Translations under genes and position numbers: made by a program
From: Karalla daura
Taxonomy: Eukaryota; Chordata; Actinopteri; Chaetodontiformes; Leiognathidae
Reading direction: 5' to 3'
Assembly (NCBI GenBank): GCA_029224185.1
Contig: JANZKI010000029.1
Location: forward strand, 496,001 to 560,000
Length of the DNA: 64,000 bases
Shown here: positions 35,929-49,899 of the stretch, one piece after another
Layout: every line of letters starts with the position of its first letter
Position numbering within the stretch: the first letter of the stretch is position 1
The notes under the pieces: model-generated
Told to the model about the DNA's origin: nothing
The model's input: the letters and a program-made list of their open reading frames with translations, nothing else
Database searches by the model: none

Positions 35929-37086
35929 TTGGTCTGTAAACTGGCTCAACAGGCTCAACTAAGCGATAAAAACACTTTTCAGGCCTGTCGCTGCACTGCG
36001 TATGGGCCAATGGTGCACGTATCAACAAACTTTTTCAAAGCGCTGTTCCCCGCAGTCTCCTATGCAGGGGGCTGTAAACGGGCTCAGCTAAGCGTTCTAA
36101 ACACTTTTCAGGCCTGTTGCTGCACTGCGTATGGGCCAAAGGTGCACGTATCAACAAACTTTTTCAAAGCGCTTTTCCCCGCAGTCTCCTATGCAGGGGG
36201 CTGTAAACAGGCTCAACTAAGTGTTCTAAACACTTTTCAGGCCTGTTGCTGCACTGCGTATGGGCCAATGGTGCACGTATCAACAAACTTTTTTGTTTGT
36301 TTTTGTTTTTCAACAAACTTTTTCAAAGCGCTTGTCCCCGCAGTCTCCTATGCAGGGGGCTGTGAACAGGCTCAACTAAGCGTTCTAAACACTTTTCAGG
36401 CCTGTTGCTGCACTGCGTATGGGCCAATGGTGCACGTATCAACAACCTTTTTCAAAGCGCTATTCCCCGCAGTCTCCTATGCAGGGGGCTGTAAACAGGC
36501 TCAACTAAGCGTTCTAAACACTTTTCAGGCCTGTTGCTGCACTGCGTATGGGCCAATGGTGCACGTATCAACAAACTTTTTTGTTTGTTTTATTTTGTCA
36601 ACAAACTTTTTCAAAGCGCTTGTCCCCGCAGTCTCCTATGCAGGGGGCTGTCAACAGGCACAACTAAGTGATCAAAACACTTTTCAGGCCTGTTGCTGCA
36701 CTGCGTGTGGGCCAATGGTGCACGTATCAACATACTTTTTCAAAGCGCTGTTCCCCGCAGTCTCCTATGCAGGGGGCTGTAAACGGGCTCAACTAAACGT
36801 TCTAAACACTTTTCAGGCCTGTTGCTGCACTGCGTATGGGCCAATGGTGCACGTATCAACAAACTTTTTTGTTTGTTTTTGTTTGTCAACAAACTTTTTC
36901 AAAGCGCTTGTCCCCGCAGTCTCCTATGCAGGGGGCTGTAAACAGGCTCAACTAAGCGTTCTAAACATTTTTCAGGCCTGTTGCTGCACTGCATATGGGC
37001 CAATGGTGCACGTATCAACAAACTGTTTCAAAGCGCTTTTCCCCGCAGTCCAACCGCAGACCAACGCTGAGTTGACCAACGCTTAG
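35929..37086 (-). repeat. 1158-bp higher-order block, copy 1
   Basis: Near-identical to 38674-39831 (offset 2745). The translated phase gives 385 codons in both copies, with one visible difference (ggccaaagg versus ggccaatgg in the third unit). Confidence 0.88.
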
Positions 37087-38673
37087 TTGGTCTGTAAACA
37101 GGCTCAACAGGCTCAACGAAGCGTTCTATACACTTTTCAGGCCTGTTACTACACTGCGTATGGGCCAATGGTGCACGTATCAACAAACTTTTTCAAAGCG
37201 CTTTTCCCCGCAGTGTTCTATGCAGGGGGCTGTAAACAGGCTCAACAAAGCGTTCTAAACACTTTTCAGGCCTGTTGCTGCACTGCGTATGGGCCAATGG
37301 TGCACGTATCAACAAACTTTTTTGTTTGTTTTTGTTTGTCAACAAACCTTTTCAAAGCGCTTGTCCCCGCTGTCTCCTATGCAGGGGGCTGTAAACAGGC
37401 TCAACTAAGCGTTCTCAACACTTTTCAGGCCTGTTGCTGCACTGCGTATGGGCCAATGGTGCACTAATCAACAAACTTTTTCAAAGCACTGTTCCCCGCA
37501 GTCTCCTATGCAGGGGGCTGTAAACAGGCTCAACTAAGCGTTCTAAAAACTTTTCAGGCCTGTTGCTGCACTGCGTATGGGCCAATGGTGCACGTATCAA
37601 CAAACTTTTTCAAAGCGCTGTTCCCCGCAGTCTCCTATGCAGGGGGCTGTAAACAGGCTCAACTAAGCGTTCTAGACACTTTTCCGGCCTGTTGCTGCAC
37701 TGCGTAAGGGCCAGTGGTGCACGTATAAACAAACTTTTTCAAAGCGCTTTTCCCCGCAGTCCAACTGCAGACCAACGCTTAGTTGACCAACGCTTAGTTG
37801 GTCTGTAAACTGGCTCAACAGGCTCAACTAAGCGTTCTATACACTTTTCAGGCCTGCTGCTACACTGCGGATGGGCCAATGGTGCACATATCAACAAACT
37901 TTTTCAAAGCGCTTTACCCCGCAGTGTTCTATGCAGGGGGCTGTCAACAGGCACAACTAAGCGATCAAAACACTTTTCAGGCCTGTTGCTGCACTGCGTA
38001 TGGGCCAAAGGTGCACGTATCAACAAACTTTTTCAAAGTTCTGTTCCCCGCAGTCTCCTATGTAGGGGGCTGTAAACAGGCTCAACTAAGCGTTCTAGAC
38101 ACTTTTCCGGCCTGTTGCTGCACTGCGTAAGGGCCAGTGGTGCACGTATCAACAAACTTTTTCAAAGCGCTTTTCCCCGCAGTCCAACCGCAGACCAACG
38201 CTTAGTTGACCAACGCTTAGTTGGTCTGTAAACTGGCTCAACAGGCTCAACTAAGCGTTCTATACACTATTCAGGCCTGTTGCTACACTGCGTATGGGCC
38301 AATGGTGCACGTATCAACAAACTTTTTCAAAGCGCTTTTCCCCGCAGTGTTCTATGCAGGTGGCTGTAAACAGGCTCAACAAAGCGTTCTAAACACTTTT
38401 CAGGCCTGTTGCTGCACTGCGTATGGGCCAATGGTGCACGTATCAACAAACTTTTTTGTTTGTTTTTGTTTGTCAACAAACTTTTTCAAAGCGCTTGTCC
38501 CCGCTGTCTCCTATGCAGGGGGCTGTAAACAGGCTCAACTAAGCGTTCTAAACATTTTTCAGGCCTGTTGCTGCACTGCATATGGGCCAATGGTGCACGT
38601 ATCAACAAACTGTTTCAAAGCGCTTTTCCCCGCAGTCCAACCGCAGACCAACGCTGAGTTGACCAACGCTTAG

Positions 38674-39831
38674 TTGGTCTGTAAACTGGCTCAACAGGCT
38701 CAACTAAGCGATAAAAACACTTTTCAGGCCTGTCGCTGCACTGCGTATGGGCCAATGGTGCACGTATCAACAAACTTTTTCAAAGCGCTGTTCCCCGCAG
38801 TCTCCTATGCAGGGGGCTGTAAACGGGCTCAGCTAAGCGTTCTAAACACTTTTCAGGCCTGTTGCTGCACTGCGTATGGGCCAATGGTGCACGTATCAAC
38901 AAACTTTTTCAAAGCGCTTTTCCCCGCAGTCTCCTATGCAGGGGGCTGTAAACAGGCTCAACTAAGTGTTCTAAACACTTTTCAGGCCTGTTGCTGCACT
39001 GCGTATGGGCCAATGGTGCACGTATCAACAAACTTTTTTGTTTGTTTTTGTTTTTCAACAAACTTTTTCAAAGCGCTTGTCCCCGCAGTCTCCTATGCAG
39101 GGGGCTGTGAACAGGCTCAACTAAGCGTTCTAAACACTTTTCAGGCCTGTTGCTGCACTGCGTATGGGCCAATGGTGCACGTATCAACAACCTTTTTCAA
39201 AGCGCTATTCCCCGCAGTCTCCTATGCAGGGGGCTGTAAACAGGCTCAACTAAGCGTTCTAAACACTTTTCAGGCCTGTTGCTGCACTGCGTATGGGCCA
39301 ATGGTGCACGTATCAACAAACTTTTTTGTTTGTTTTATTTTGTCAACAAACTTTTTCAAAGCGCTTGTCCCCGCAGTCTCCTATGCAGGGGGCTGTCAAC
39401 AGGCACAACTAAGTGATCAAAACACTTTTCAGGCCTGTTGCTGCACTGCGTGTGGGCCAATGGTGCACGTATCAACATACTTTTTCAAAGCGCTGTTCCC
39501 CGCAGTCTCCTATGCAGGGGGCTGTAAACGGGCTCAACTAAACGTTCTAAACACTTTTCAGGCCTGTTGCTGCACTGCGTATGGGCCAATGGTGCACGTA
39601 TCAACAAACTTTTTTGTTTGTTTTTGTTTGTCAACAAACTTTTTCAAAGCGCTTGTCCCCGCAGTCTCCTATGCAGGGGGCTGTAAACAGGCTCAACTAA
39701 GCGTTCTAAACATTTTTCAGGCCTGTTGCTGCACTGCATATGGGCCAATGGTGCACGTATCAACAAACTGTTTCAAAGCGCTTTTCCCCGCAGTCCAACC
39801 GCAGACCAACGCTGAGTTGACCAACGCTTAG
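38674..39831 (-). repeat. 1158-bp higher-order block, copy 2
   Basis: Second copy of 35929-37086. The flanking block that follows (37087 and 39832) starts identically in both copies and then differs in unit composition, marking a duplication edge. Confidence 0.88.
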
Positions 39832-42800
39832 TTGGTCTGTAAACAGGCTCAACAGGCTCAACGAAGCGTTCTATACACTTTTCAGGCCTGTTACTACACT
39901 GCGTATGGGCCAATGGTGCACGTATCAACAAACTTTTTCAAAGCGCTTTTCCCCACTGTGTCCTATGCAGGGGGCTGTAAAAAGGCTCAACTAAGCGTTC
40001 TAAACACTTTTCAGGCCTGTTGCTGCACTGCGTATGGGCCAATGGTGCACGTATCAACAAACTTTTTCAAAGCGCTTTTCCCCGCAGTCTCCTATGCAGG
40101 GGGCTGTCAACAGGCACAACTAAGCGATCAAAACACTTTTCAGGCCTGTTGCTGCACTGCGTATGGGCCAAAGGTGCACGTATCAACAAACTTTTTCAAA
40201 GCGCTGTTCCCCGCAGTCTCCTATGTAGGGGGCTGTAAACAGGCTCAACTAAGCGTTCTAGACACTTTTCCGGCCTGTTGCTGCACTGCGTATGGGCCAG
40301 TGGTGCACGTATCAACAAACTTTTTCAAAGCGCTTTTCCCCGCAGTCCAACCGCAGACCAACGCTTAGTTGACCAACGCTTAGTTGGTCTGTAAACTGGC
40401 TCAACAGGCTCAACTAAGCGTTCTATACACTATTCAGGCCTGTTGCTACACTGCGTATGGGCCAATGGTGCACGTATCAACAAACTTTTTCAAAGCGCTT
40501 TTCCCCGCAGTGTTCTATGCAGGGGGCTGTAAACAGGCTCAACAAAGCGTTCTAAACACTTTTCAGGCCTGTTGCTGCACTGCGTATGGGCCAATGGTGC
40601 ACGTATCAACAAACTTTTTTGTTTGTTTTTGTTTGTCAACAAACCTTTTCAAAGCGCTTGTCCCCGCTGTCTCCTATGCAGGGGGCTGTAAACAGGCTCA
40701 ACTAAGCGTTCTCAACACTTTTCAGGCCTGTTGCTGCACTGCGTATGGGCCAATGGTGCACTAATCAACAAACTTTTTCAAAGCACTGTTCCCCGCAGTC
40801 TCCTATGCAGGGGGCTGTAAACAGGCTCAACTAAGCGTTCTCAACACTTTTCAGGCCTGTTGCTGCACTGCGTATGGGCCAATGGTGCACGTATCAACAA
40901 ACTTTTTCAAAGCGCTGTTCCCCGCAGTCTCCTATGCAGGGGGCTGTAAACAGGCTCAACTAAGCGTTCTCAACACTTTTCAGGCCTGTTGCTGCACTGC
41001 GTATGGGCCAAAGGTGCACGTATCAACAAACTTTTTCAAAGCGCTGTTCCCCGCAGTCTCCTATGTAGGGGGCTGTAAACAGGCTCAACTAAGCGTTCTA
41101 GACACTTTTCCGGCCTGTTGCTGCACTGCGTAAGGGCCAGTGGTGCACGAATCAACAAACTTTTTTGTTTGTTTTTGTTTGTCAACAAACTTTTTCAGAG
41201 CGCTTGTCCCCGCAGTCTCCTATGCAGGGGGCTGTAAACAGGCTCAACTAAGCGTTCTAAACACTTTTCAGGCCTGTTGCTGCACTGCGTATGGGCCAAT
41301 GGTGCATGTATCAACAAACTTTTTCAAAGCGCTTTTCCCCGCAGTCTCCTATGAAGGGGGCTGTCAACAGGCACAACTAAGCGATCAAAACACTTTTCAG
41401 GCCTGTTGCTGCACTGCGTGTGGGCCAATGGTGCACGTATCAACAAACTTTTTCAAAGCGCTGTTCCCCGCAGTCTCCTATGCAGGGGGCTGTAAACAGG
41501 CTCAACTAAGCGTTCCAGACACTTTTCCGGCCTGTTGCTGCACTGCGTATGGGCCAGTGGTGCACGTATCAACAAACTTTTTCAAAGCACTTTTCCCCGC
41601 AGTCCAACCGCAGACCAACGCTTAGTTGACCAACGCTTAGTTGGTCTGTAAACTGGCTCAACAGGCTCAACTAAGCGATAAAAACACTTTTCAGGCCTGT
41701 CGCTGCACTGCGTATGGGCCAATAGTGCACGTATCAACAAACTTTTTCAAACCGCTGTTCCCCGCAGTCTCCTATGCAGGGGGCTGTAAACGGGCTCAGC
41801 TAAGCGTTCTAAACACTTTTCAGGCCTGTTGCTGCACTGCGTATGGGCCAATGGTGCACGTATCAACAACCTTTTTCAAAGCGCTATTCCCCGCAGTCTC
41901 CTATGCAGGGGGCTGTAAACAGGCTCAACTAAGCGTTCTAAACACTTTTCAGGCCTGTTGCTGCACTGCGTATGGGCCAATGGTGCACGTATCAACAAAC
42001 TTTTTTGTTTGTTTTTGTTTGTCAACAAACTTTTTCAAAGCGTTTGTCCCCGCTGTCTCCTATGCAGGGGGCTGTAAACAGGCTCAACTAAGCGTTCTAA
42101 ACATTTTTCAGGCCTGTTGCTGCACTGCATATGGGCCAATGGTGCACGTATCAACAAACTGTTTCAAAGCGCTTTTCCCCGCAGTCCAACCGCAGACCAA
42201 CGCTGAGTTGACCAACGCTTAGTTGGTCTGTAAACAGGCTCAACAGGCTCAACGAAGCGTTCTATACACTTTTCAGGCCTGTTACTACACTGCGTATGGG
42301 CCAATGGTGCACGTATCAACAAACTTTTTCAAAGCGCTTTTCCCCGCAGTGTTCTATGCAGGGGGCTGTAAACAGGCTCAACAAAGCGTTCTAAACACTT
42401 TTCAGGCCTGTTGCTGCACTGCGTATGGGCCAATGGTGCACGTATCAACAAACTTTTTTGTTTGTTTTTGTTTGTCAACAAACCTTTTCAAAGCGCTTGT
42501 CCCCGCTGTCTCCTATGCAGGGGGCTGTAAACAGGCTCAACTAAGCGTTCTCAACACTTTTCAGGCCTGTTGCTGCACTGCGTATGGGCCAATGGTGCAC
42601 TAATCAACAAACTTTTTCAAAGCACTGTTCCCCGCAGTCTCCTATGCAGGGGGCTGTAAACAGGCTCAACTAAGCGTTCTCAACACTTTTCAGGCCTGTT
42701 GCTGCACTGCGTATGGGCCAATGGTGCACGTATCAACAAACTTTTTCAAAGCGCTGTTCCCCGCAGTCTCCTATGCAGGGGGCTGTAAACAGGCTCAACT

Positions 42801-42933
42801 AAGCGTTCTAGACACTTTTCCGGCCTGTTGCTGCACTGCGTAAGGGCCAGTGGTGCACGTATCAACAAACTTTTTCAAAGCGCTTTTCCCCGCAGTCCAA
42901 CTGCAGACCAACGCTTAGTTGACCAACGCTTAG

Positions 42934-43773
42934 TTGGTCTGTAAACTGGCTCAACAGGCTCAACTAAGCGTTCTATACACTTTTCAGGCCTGCTGCTACA
43001 CTGCGGATGGGCCAATGGTGCACATATCAACAAACTTTTTCCAAGCGCTTTACCCCGCAGTGTTCTATGCAGGGGGCTGTCAGCAGGCACAACTAAGCGA
43101 TCAAAACACTTTTCAGGCCTGTTGCTGCACTGCGTATGGGCCAAAGGTGCACGTATCAACAAACTTTTTCAAAGCGCTGTTCCCCGCAGTCTCCTATGTA
43201 GGGGGCTGTAAACAGGCTCAACTAAGCGTTCTAGACACTTTTCCGGCCTGTTGCTGCACTGCGTAAGGGCCAGTGGTGCACGAATCAACAAACTTTTTTG
43301 TTTGTTTTTGTTTGTCAACAAACTTTTTCAGAGCGCTTGTCCCCGCAGTCTCCTATGCAGGGGGCTGTAAACAGGCTCAACTAAGCGTTCTAAACACTTT
43401 TCAGGCCTGTTGCTGCACTGCGTATGGGCCAATGGTGCATGTATCAACAAACTTTTTCAAAGCGCTTTTCCCCGCAGTCTCCTATGAAGGGGGCTGTCAA
43501 CAGGCACAACTAAGCGATCAAAACACTTTTCAGGCCTGTTGCTGCACTGCGTGTGGGCCAATGGTGCACGTATCAACAAACTTTTTCAAAGCGCTGTTCC
43601 CCGCAGTCTCCTATGCAGGGGGCTGTAAACAGGCTCAACTAAGCGTTCCAGACACTTTTCCGGCCTGTTGCTGCACTGCGTATGGGCCAGTGGTGCACGT
43701 ATCAACAAACTTTTTCAAAGCACTTTTCCCCGCAGTCCAACCGCAGACCAACGCTTAGTTGACCAACGCTTAG
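42934..43773 (-). repeat. 840-bp higher-order block, copy 2
   Basis: Copy of 35089-35928 with only a few visible differences (for example tttttccaagcgc at 43037 and gtcagcaggc at 43079). Confidence 0.85.
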
Positions 43774-46230
43774 TTGGTCTGTAAACTGGCTCAACAGGCT
43801 CAACTAAGCGATAAAAACACTTTTCAGGCCTGTCGCTGCACTGCGTATGGGCCAATGGTGCACGTATCAACAAACTTTTTCAAAGCGCTTTTCCCCGCAG
43901 TCTCCTATGCAGGGGGCTGTAAACAGGCTCAACTAAGTGTTCTAAACACTTTTCAGGCCTGTTGCTGCACTGCGTATGGGCCAATGGTGCACGTATCAAC
44001 AAACTTTTTTGTTTGTTTTTGTTTTTCAACAAACTTTTTCAAAGCGCTTGTCCCCGCAGTCTCCTATGCAGGGGGCTGTGAACAGGCTCAACTAAACGTT
44101 CTAAACACTTTTCAGGCCTGTTGCTGCACTGCGTATGGGCCAATGGTGCACGTATCAACAACCTTTTTCAAAGCGCTATTCCCCGCAGTCTCCTATGCAG
44201 GGGGCTGTAAACAGGCTCAACTAAGCGTTCTAAACACTTTTCAGGCCTGTTGCTGCACTGCGTATGGGCCAATGGTGCACGTATCAACAAACTTTTTTGT
44301 TTGTTTTTGTTTGTCAACAAACTTTTTCAAAGCGCTTGTCCCCGCTGTCTCCTATGCAGGGGGCTGTAAACAGGCTCAACTAAGCGTTCTAAACATTTTT
44401 CAGGCCTGTTGCTGCACTGCATATGGGCCAATGGTGCACGTATCAACAAACTGTTTCAAAGCGCTTTTCCCCGCAGTCCAACCGCAGACCAACGCTGAGT
44501 TGACCAACGCTTAGTTGGTCTGTAAACAGGCTCAACAGGCTCAACGAAGCGTTCTATACACTTTTCAGGCCTGTTACTACACTGCGTATGGGCCAATGGT
44601 GCACGTATCAACAAACTGTTTCAAAGCGCTTTTCCCCGCAGTCCAACCGCAGACCAACGCTTAGTTGACCAACGCTTAGTTGGTCTGTAAACTGGCTCAA
44701 CAGGCTCAACTAAGCGATAAAAACACTTTTCAGGCCTGTCGCTGCACTGCGTATGGGCCAATGGTGCACGTATCAACAAACTTTTTCAAAGCGCTTTTCC
44801 CCGCAGTGTTCTATGCAGGGGGCTGTAAACAGGCTCAACAAAGCGTTCTAAACACTTTACAGGCCTGTTGCTGCACTGCGTATGGGCCAATGGTGCACGT
44901 ATCAACAAACTTTTTTGTTTGTTTTTGTTTGTCAACAAACTTTTTCAAAGCGCTTGTCCCCGCTGTCTCCTATGCAGGGGGCTGTAAACAGGCTCAACTA
45001 AGCGTTCTAAACATTTTTCAGGCCTGTTGCTGCACTGCATATGGGCCAATGGTGCACGTATCAACAAACTGTTTCAAAGCGCTTTTCCCCGCAGTCCAAC
45101 CGCAGACCAACGCTGAGTTGACCAACGCTTAGTTGGTCTGTAAACAGGCTCAACAGGCTCAACGAAGCGTTCTATACACTTTTCAGGCCTGTTACTACAC
45201 TGCGTATGGGCCAATGGTGCACGTATCAACAAACTTTTTCAAAGCGCTTTTCCCCACTGTGTCCTATGCAGGGGGCTGTAAAAAGGCTCAACTAAGCGTT
45301 CTAAACACTTTTCAGGCCTGTTGCTGCACTGCGTATGGGCCAATGGTGCACGTATCAACAAACTTTTTCAAAGCGCTTTTCCCCGCAGTCTCCTATGCAG
45401 GGGGCTGTCAACAGGCACAACTAAGCGATCAAAACACTTTTCAGGCCTGTTGCTGCACTGCGTATGGGCCAATGGTGCACGTATCAACAAACTTTTTCAA
45501 AGCGCTTGTCCCGGCAGAATCCCATGTAGGGGGCTGCAAACAGGCTCAACTAAGCGTTCGAAACACTTTTCAGGCCTGTTGCTGCACTGCGGATGGGCCA
45601 ATGGTGCACGAATCAACAAACTTTTTTGTTTGTTTTTGTTTGTCAACAAACTTTTTCAGAGCGCTTGTCCCCGCAGTCTCCTATGCAGGGGGCTGTAAAC
45701 AGGCTCAACTAAGCGTTCTAAACACTTTTCAGGCCTGTTGCTGCACTGCGTATGGGCCAATGGTGCATGTATCAACAAACTTTTTCAAAACGCTTTTCCC
45801 CGCAGTCTCCTATGAAGGGGGCTGTCAACAGGCACAACTAAGCGATCAAAACACTTTTCAGGCCTGTTGCTGCACTGCGTGTGGGCCAATGGTGCACGTA
45901 TCAACAAACTTTTTCAAAGCGCTGTTCCCCGCAGTCTCCTATGCAGGGGGCTGTAAACAGGCTCAACTAAGCGTTCCAGACACTTTTCCGGCCTGTTGCT
46001 GCACTGCGTATGGGCCAGTGGTGCACGTATCAACAAACTTTTTCAAAGCGCTGTTCCCCGCAGTCTCCTATGCAGGGGGCTGTAAACAGGCTCAACTAAA
46101 CGTTCTAAACACTTTTCAGGCCTGTTGCTGCACTGCGTATGGGCCAATGGTGCACGTATCAACAAACTGTTTCAAAGCGCTTTTCCCCGCAGTCCAACCG
46201 CAGACTAACGCTGAGTTGACCAACGCTTAG

Positions 46231-48456
46231 TTGGTCTGTAAACAGGCTCAACAGGCTCAACGAAGCGTTCTATACACTTTTCAGGCCTGTTACTACACTG
46301 CGTATGGGCCAATGGTGCACGTATCAACAAACTTTTTCAAAGCGCTTGTCCCCGCAGTCTCCTATGCAGGGGGCTGTGAACAGGCTCAACTAAGCGTTCT
46401 AAACACTTTTCAGGCCTGTTGCTGCACTGCGTATGGGCCAATGGTGCACGGATCAACAAACTTTTTCAAAGCGCTTTTCCCCGCAGTCTCCTATGCAGGG
46501 GGCTGTAAACGGGCTCAGCTAAGCGTTCTATACACTTTTCAGGCCTGTTGCTGCACTGCGTATGGGCCAATGGTGCACGTATCAACAAACTTTTTCAAAG
46601 CGCTTTTCCCCGCAGTCTCCTATGCAGGGGGCTGTAAACAGGCTCAACTAAGTGTTCTAAACACTTTTCAGGCCTGTTGCTGCACTGCGTATGGGCCAAT
46701 GGTGCACGGATCAACAAACTTTTTCAAAGCGCTGTTCCCCGCAGTCTCCTATGCAGGGGGCTGTAAACGGGCTCAGCTAAGTGTTCTAAACACTTTTCAG
46801 GCCTGTTGCTGCACTGCGTATGGGCCAATGGTGCACGTATCAACAAACTTTTTTGTTTGTTTTTGTTTTTCAACAAACTTTTTCAAAGCGCTGTTCCCCG
46901 CAGTCTCCTATGTAGGGGGCTGTAAACAGGCTCAACTAAGCGTTCTAAACACTTTTCAGGCCTGTTGCTGCACTGCGTATGGGCCAATGGTGCACGTATC
47001 AACAACCTTTTTCAAAGCGCTTTTCCCCGCAGTCTCCTATGCAGGGGGCTGTAAACAGGCTCAACTAAGCGTTCTAAACACTTTTCAGGCCTGTTGCTGC
47101 ACTGCGTATGGGCCAATGGTGCACGTATCAACAAACTTTTTTGTTTCTTTTATTTTGTCAACAAACTTTTTCAAAGCGCTTGTCCCCGCAGTCTCCTATG
47201 CAGGGGGCTGTCAACAGGCACAACTAAGTGATCAAAACACTTTTCAGGCCTGTTGCTGCACTGCGTGTGGGCCAATGGTGCACGTATCAACATACTTTTT
47301 CAAAGCGCTGTTCCCCGCAGTCTCCTATGCAGGGGGCTGTAAACAGGCTCAACTAAACGTTCTAAACACTTTTCAGGCCTGTTGCTGCACTGCGTATGGG
47401 CCAATGGTGCACGTATCAACAAACTTTTTTGTTTGTTTTTGTTTGTCAACAAACTTTTTCAAAGCGCTTGTCCCCGCAGTCTCCTATGCAGGGGGCTGTA
47501 AACAGGCTCAACTAAGCGTTCTAAACATTTTTCAGGCCTGTTGCTGCACTGCGTATGGGCCAATGGTGCACGTATCAACAAACTGTTTCAAAGCGCTTTT
47601 CCCCGCAGTCCAACCGCAGACCAACGCTGAGTTGACCAACGCTTAGTTGGTCTGTAAACAGGCTCAACAGGCTCAATTAAGCGTTCTAAACACTTTTCAG
47701 GCCTGTTGCTGCACTGCGTATGGGCCAATGGTGCACGTATCAACAAACTTTTTCAAAGCGCTTTTCCCCACTGTGTCCTATGCAGGGGGCTGAAAAAAGG
47801 CTCAACTAAGCGTTCTAAACACTTTTCAGGCCTGTTGCTGCACTGCGTATGGGCCAATGGTGCACGTATGAACAAACTTTTTTGTTTGTTTTTGTTTGTC
47901 AACAAACTTTTTCAAAGCGCTTGTCCCCGCAGTCTCCGATGCAGGGGGCTGTGAACAGGCTCAACTAAGCGTTCTAAACACTTTTCAGGCCTGTTGCTGC
48001 ACTGCGTATGGGCCAATGGTGCACGTATCAACAAACTTTTTTGTTTGTTTTTGTTTGTCAACAAACTTTTTCAAAGCGCTATTCCCCGCAGTCTCCTATG
48101 CAGGGGGCTGTAAACAGGCTCAACTAAGCGTTCTAAACACTTTTCAGGCCTGTTGCTGCACTGCGTATGGGCCAATGGTGCACGTATCAACAAACTTTTT
48201 TGTTTGTTTTTGTTTGTCAACAAACTTTTTCAAAGCGCTTGTCCCCACAGTCTCCTATGCAGGGGGCTGTCAACAGGCACAACTAAGTGATCAAAACACT
48301 TTTCAGGCCTGTTGCTGCACTGCGCGTGGGCCAATGGTGCACGTATCAACATACTTTTTCAAAGCGCTGTTCCCCGCAGTCTCCTATGCAGGGGGCTGTA
48401 AACAGGCTCAACTAAGCGTTCTAGACACTTTTCCGGCCTGTTGCTGCACTGCATAA
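46231..48456 (-). repeat. Long-range duplicated satellite block, copy 1
   Basis: Matches about 61571-63947 (offset 15340 at the start, 15491 at 47706/63197). The later copy has one additional 159-bp unit and one extra base near 62581, which accounts for the change in offset. Confidence 0.85.
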
Positions 48457-49899
48457 GGGCCAGTGGTGCACGTATCAACAAACTTTTTCAAAGCGCTTTT
48501 CCCCGCAGTCCAACCGCAGACCAACGCTTAGTTGACCAACGCTTAGTTGGTCTGTAAACTGGCTCAACAGGCTCAACTAAGCGTTCTATACACTTTTCAG
48601 GCCTGGTGCTGCACTGCGTATGGGCCAATGGTGCACGTATCAACAAACTTTTTTGTTTGTTTTTGTTTGTCAACAAACTTTTTCAAAGCGCTTGTCCCCG
48701 CAGTCTCCTATGCAGGGGGCTGTCAACAGGCACAACTAAGTGATCAAAACACTTTTCAGGCCTGTTGCTGCACTGCGCGTGGGCCAATGGTGCACGTATC
48801 AACATACTTTTTCAAAGCGCTGTTCCCCGCAGTCTCCTATGCAGGGGGCTGTAAACAGGCTCAACTAAGCGTTCTAGACACTTTTCCGGCCTGTTGCTGC
48901 ACTGCGTAAGGGCCAGTGGTGCACGTATCAACAAACTTTTTCAAAGCGCTTTTCCCCGCAGTCCAACCGCAGACCAACGCTTAGTTGACCAACGCTTAGT
49001 TGGTCTGTAAACTGGCTCAACAGGCTCAACTAAGCGTTCTATACACTTTTCAGGCCTGGTGCTGCACTGCGTATGGGCCAATGGTGCACGTATCAACAAA
49101 CTTTTTCAAAGCGCTTTTCCCCACTGTGTCCTATGCAGGGGTCTGTAAAAAGGCTCAACTAAGCGTTCTAAACACTTTTCAGGCCTGTTGCTGCACTGCG
49201 TATGGGCCAATGGGGCACGTATGAACAAACTTTTTTGTTTGTTTTTGTTTGTCAACAAACTTTTTCAAAGCGCTTGTCCCCGCAGTCTCCTATGCAGGGG
49301 GCTGTGAACAGGCTCAACTAAGCGTTCTAAACACTTTTCAGGCCTGTTGCTGCACTGCGTATGGGCCAATGGTGCACGTATCAACAAACTTTTTTGTTTG
49401 TTTTTGTTTGTCAACAAACTTTTTCAAAGCGCTATTCCCCGCAGTCTCCTATGCAGGGGGCTGTAAACAGGCTCAACTAAGCGTTCTAAACACTTTTCAG
49501 GCCTGTTGCTGCACTGCGTATGGGCCAATGGTGCACGTATCAACAAACTTTTTTGTTTGTTTTTGTTTGTCAACAAACTTTTTCAAAGCGCTTGTCCCTG
49601 CAGTCTCCTATGCAGGGGGCTGTCAACAGGCACAACTAAGTGATCAAAACACTTTTCAGGCCTGTTGCTGCACTGCGTGTGGGCCAATGGTGCACGTATC
49701 AACATACTTTTTCAAAGCGCTGTTCCCCGCAGTCTCCTATGCAGGGGGCTGTAAACAGGCTCAACTAAGCGTTCTAGACACTTTTCCGGCCTGTTGCTGC
49801 ACTGCGTAAGGGCCAGTGGTGCACGTATCAACAAACTTTTTCAAAGCGCTTTTCCCCGCTGTCCAACCGCAGACCAACGCTTAGTTGACCAACGCTTAG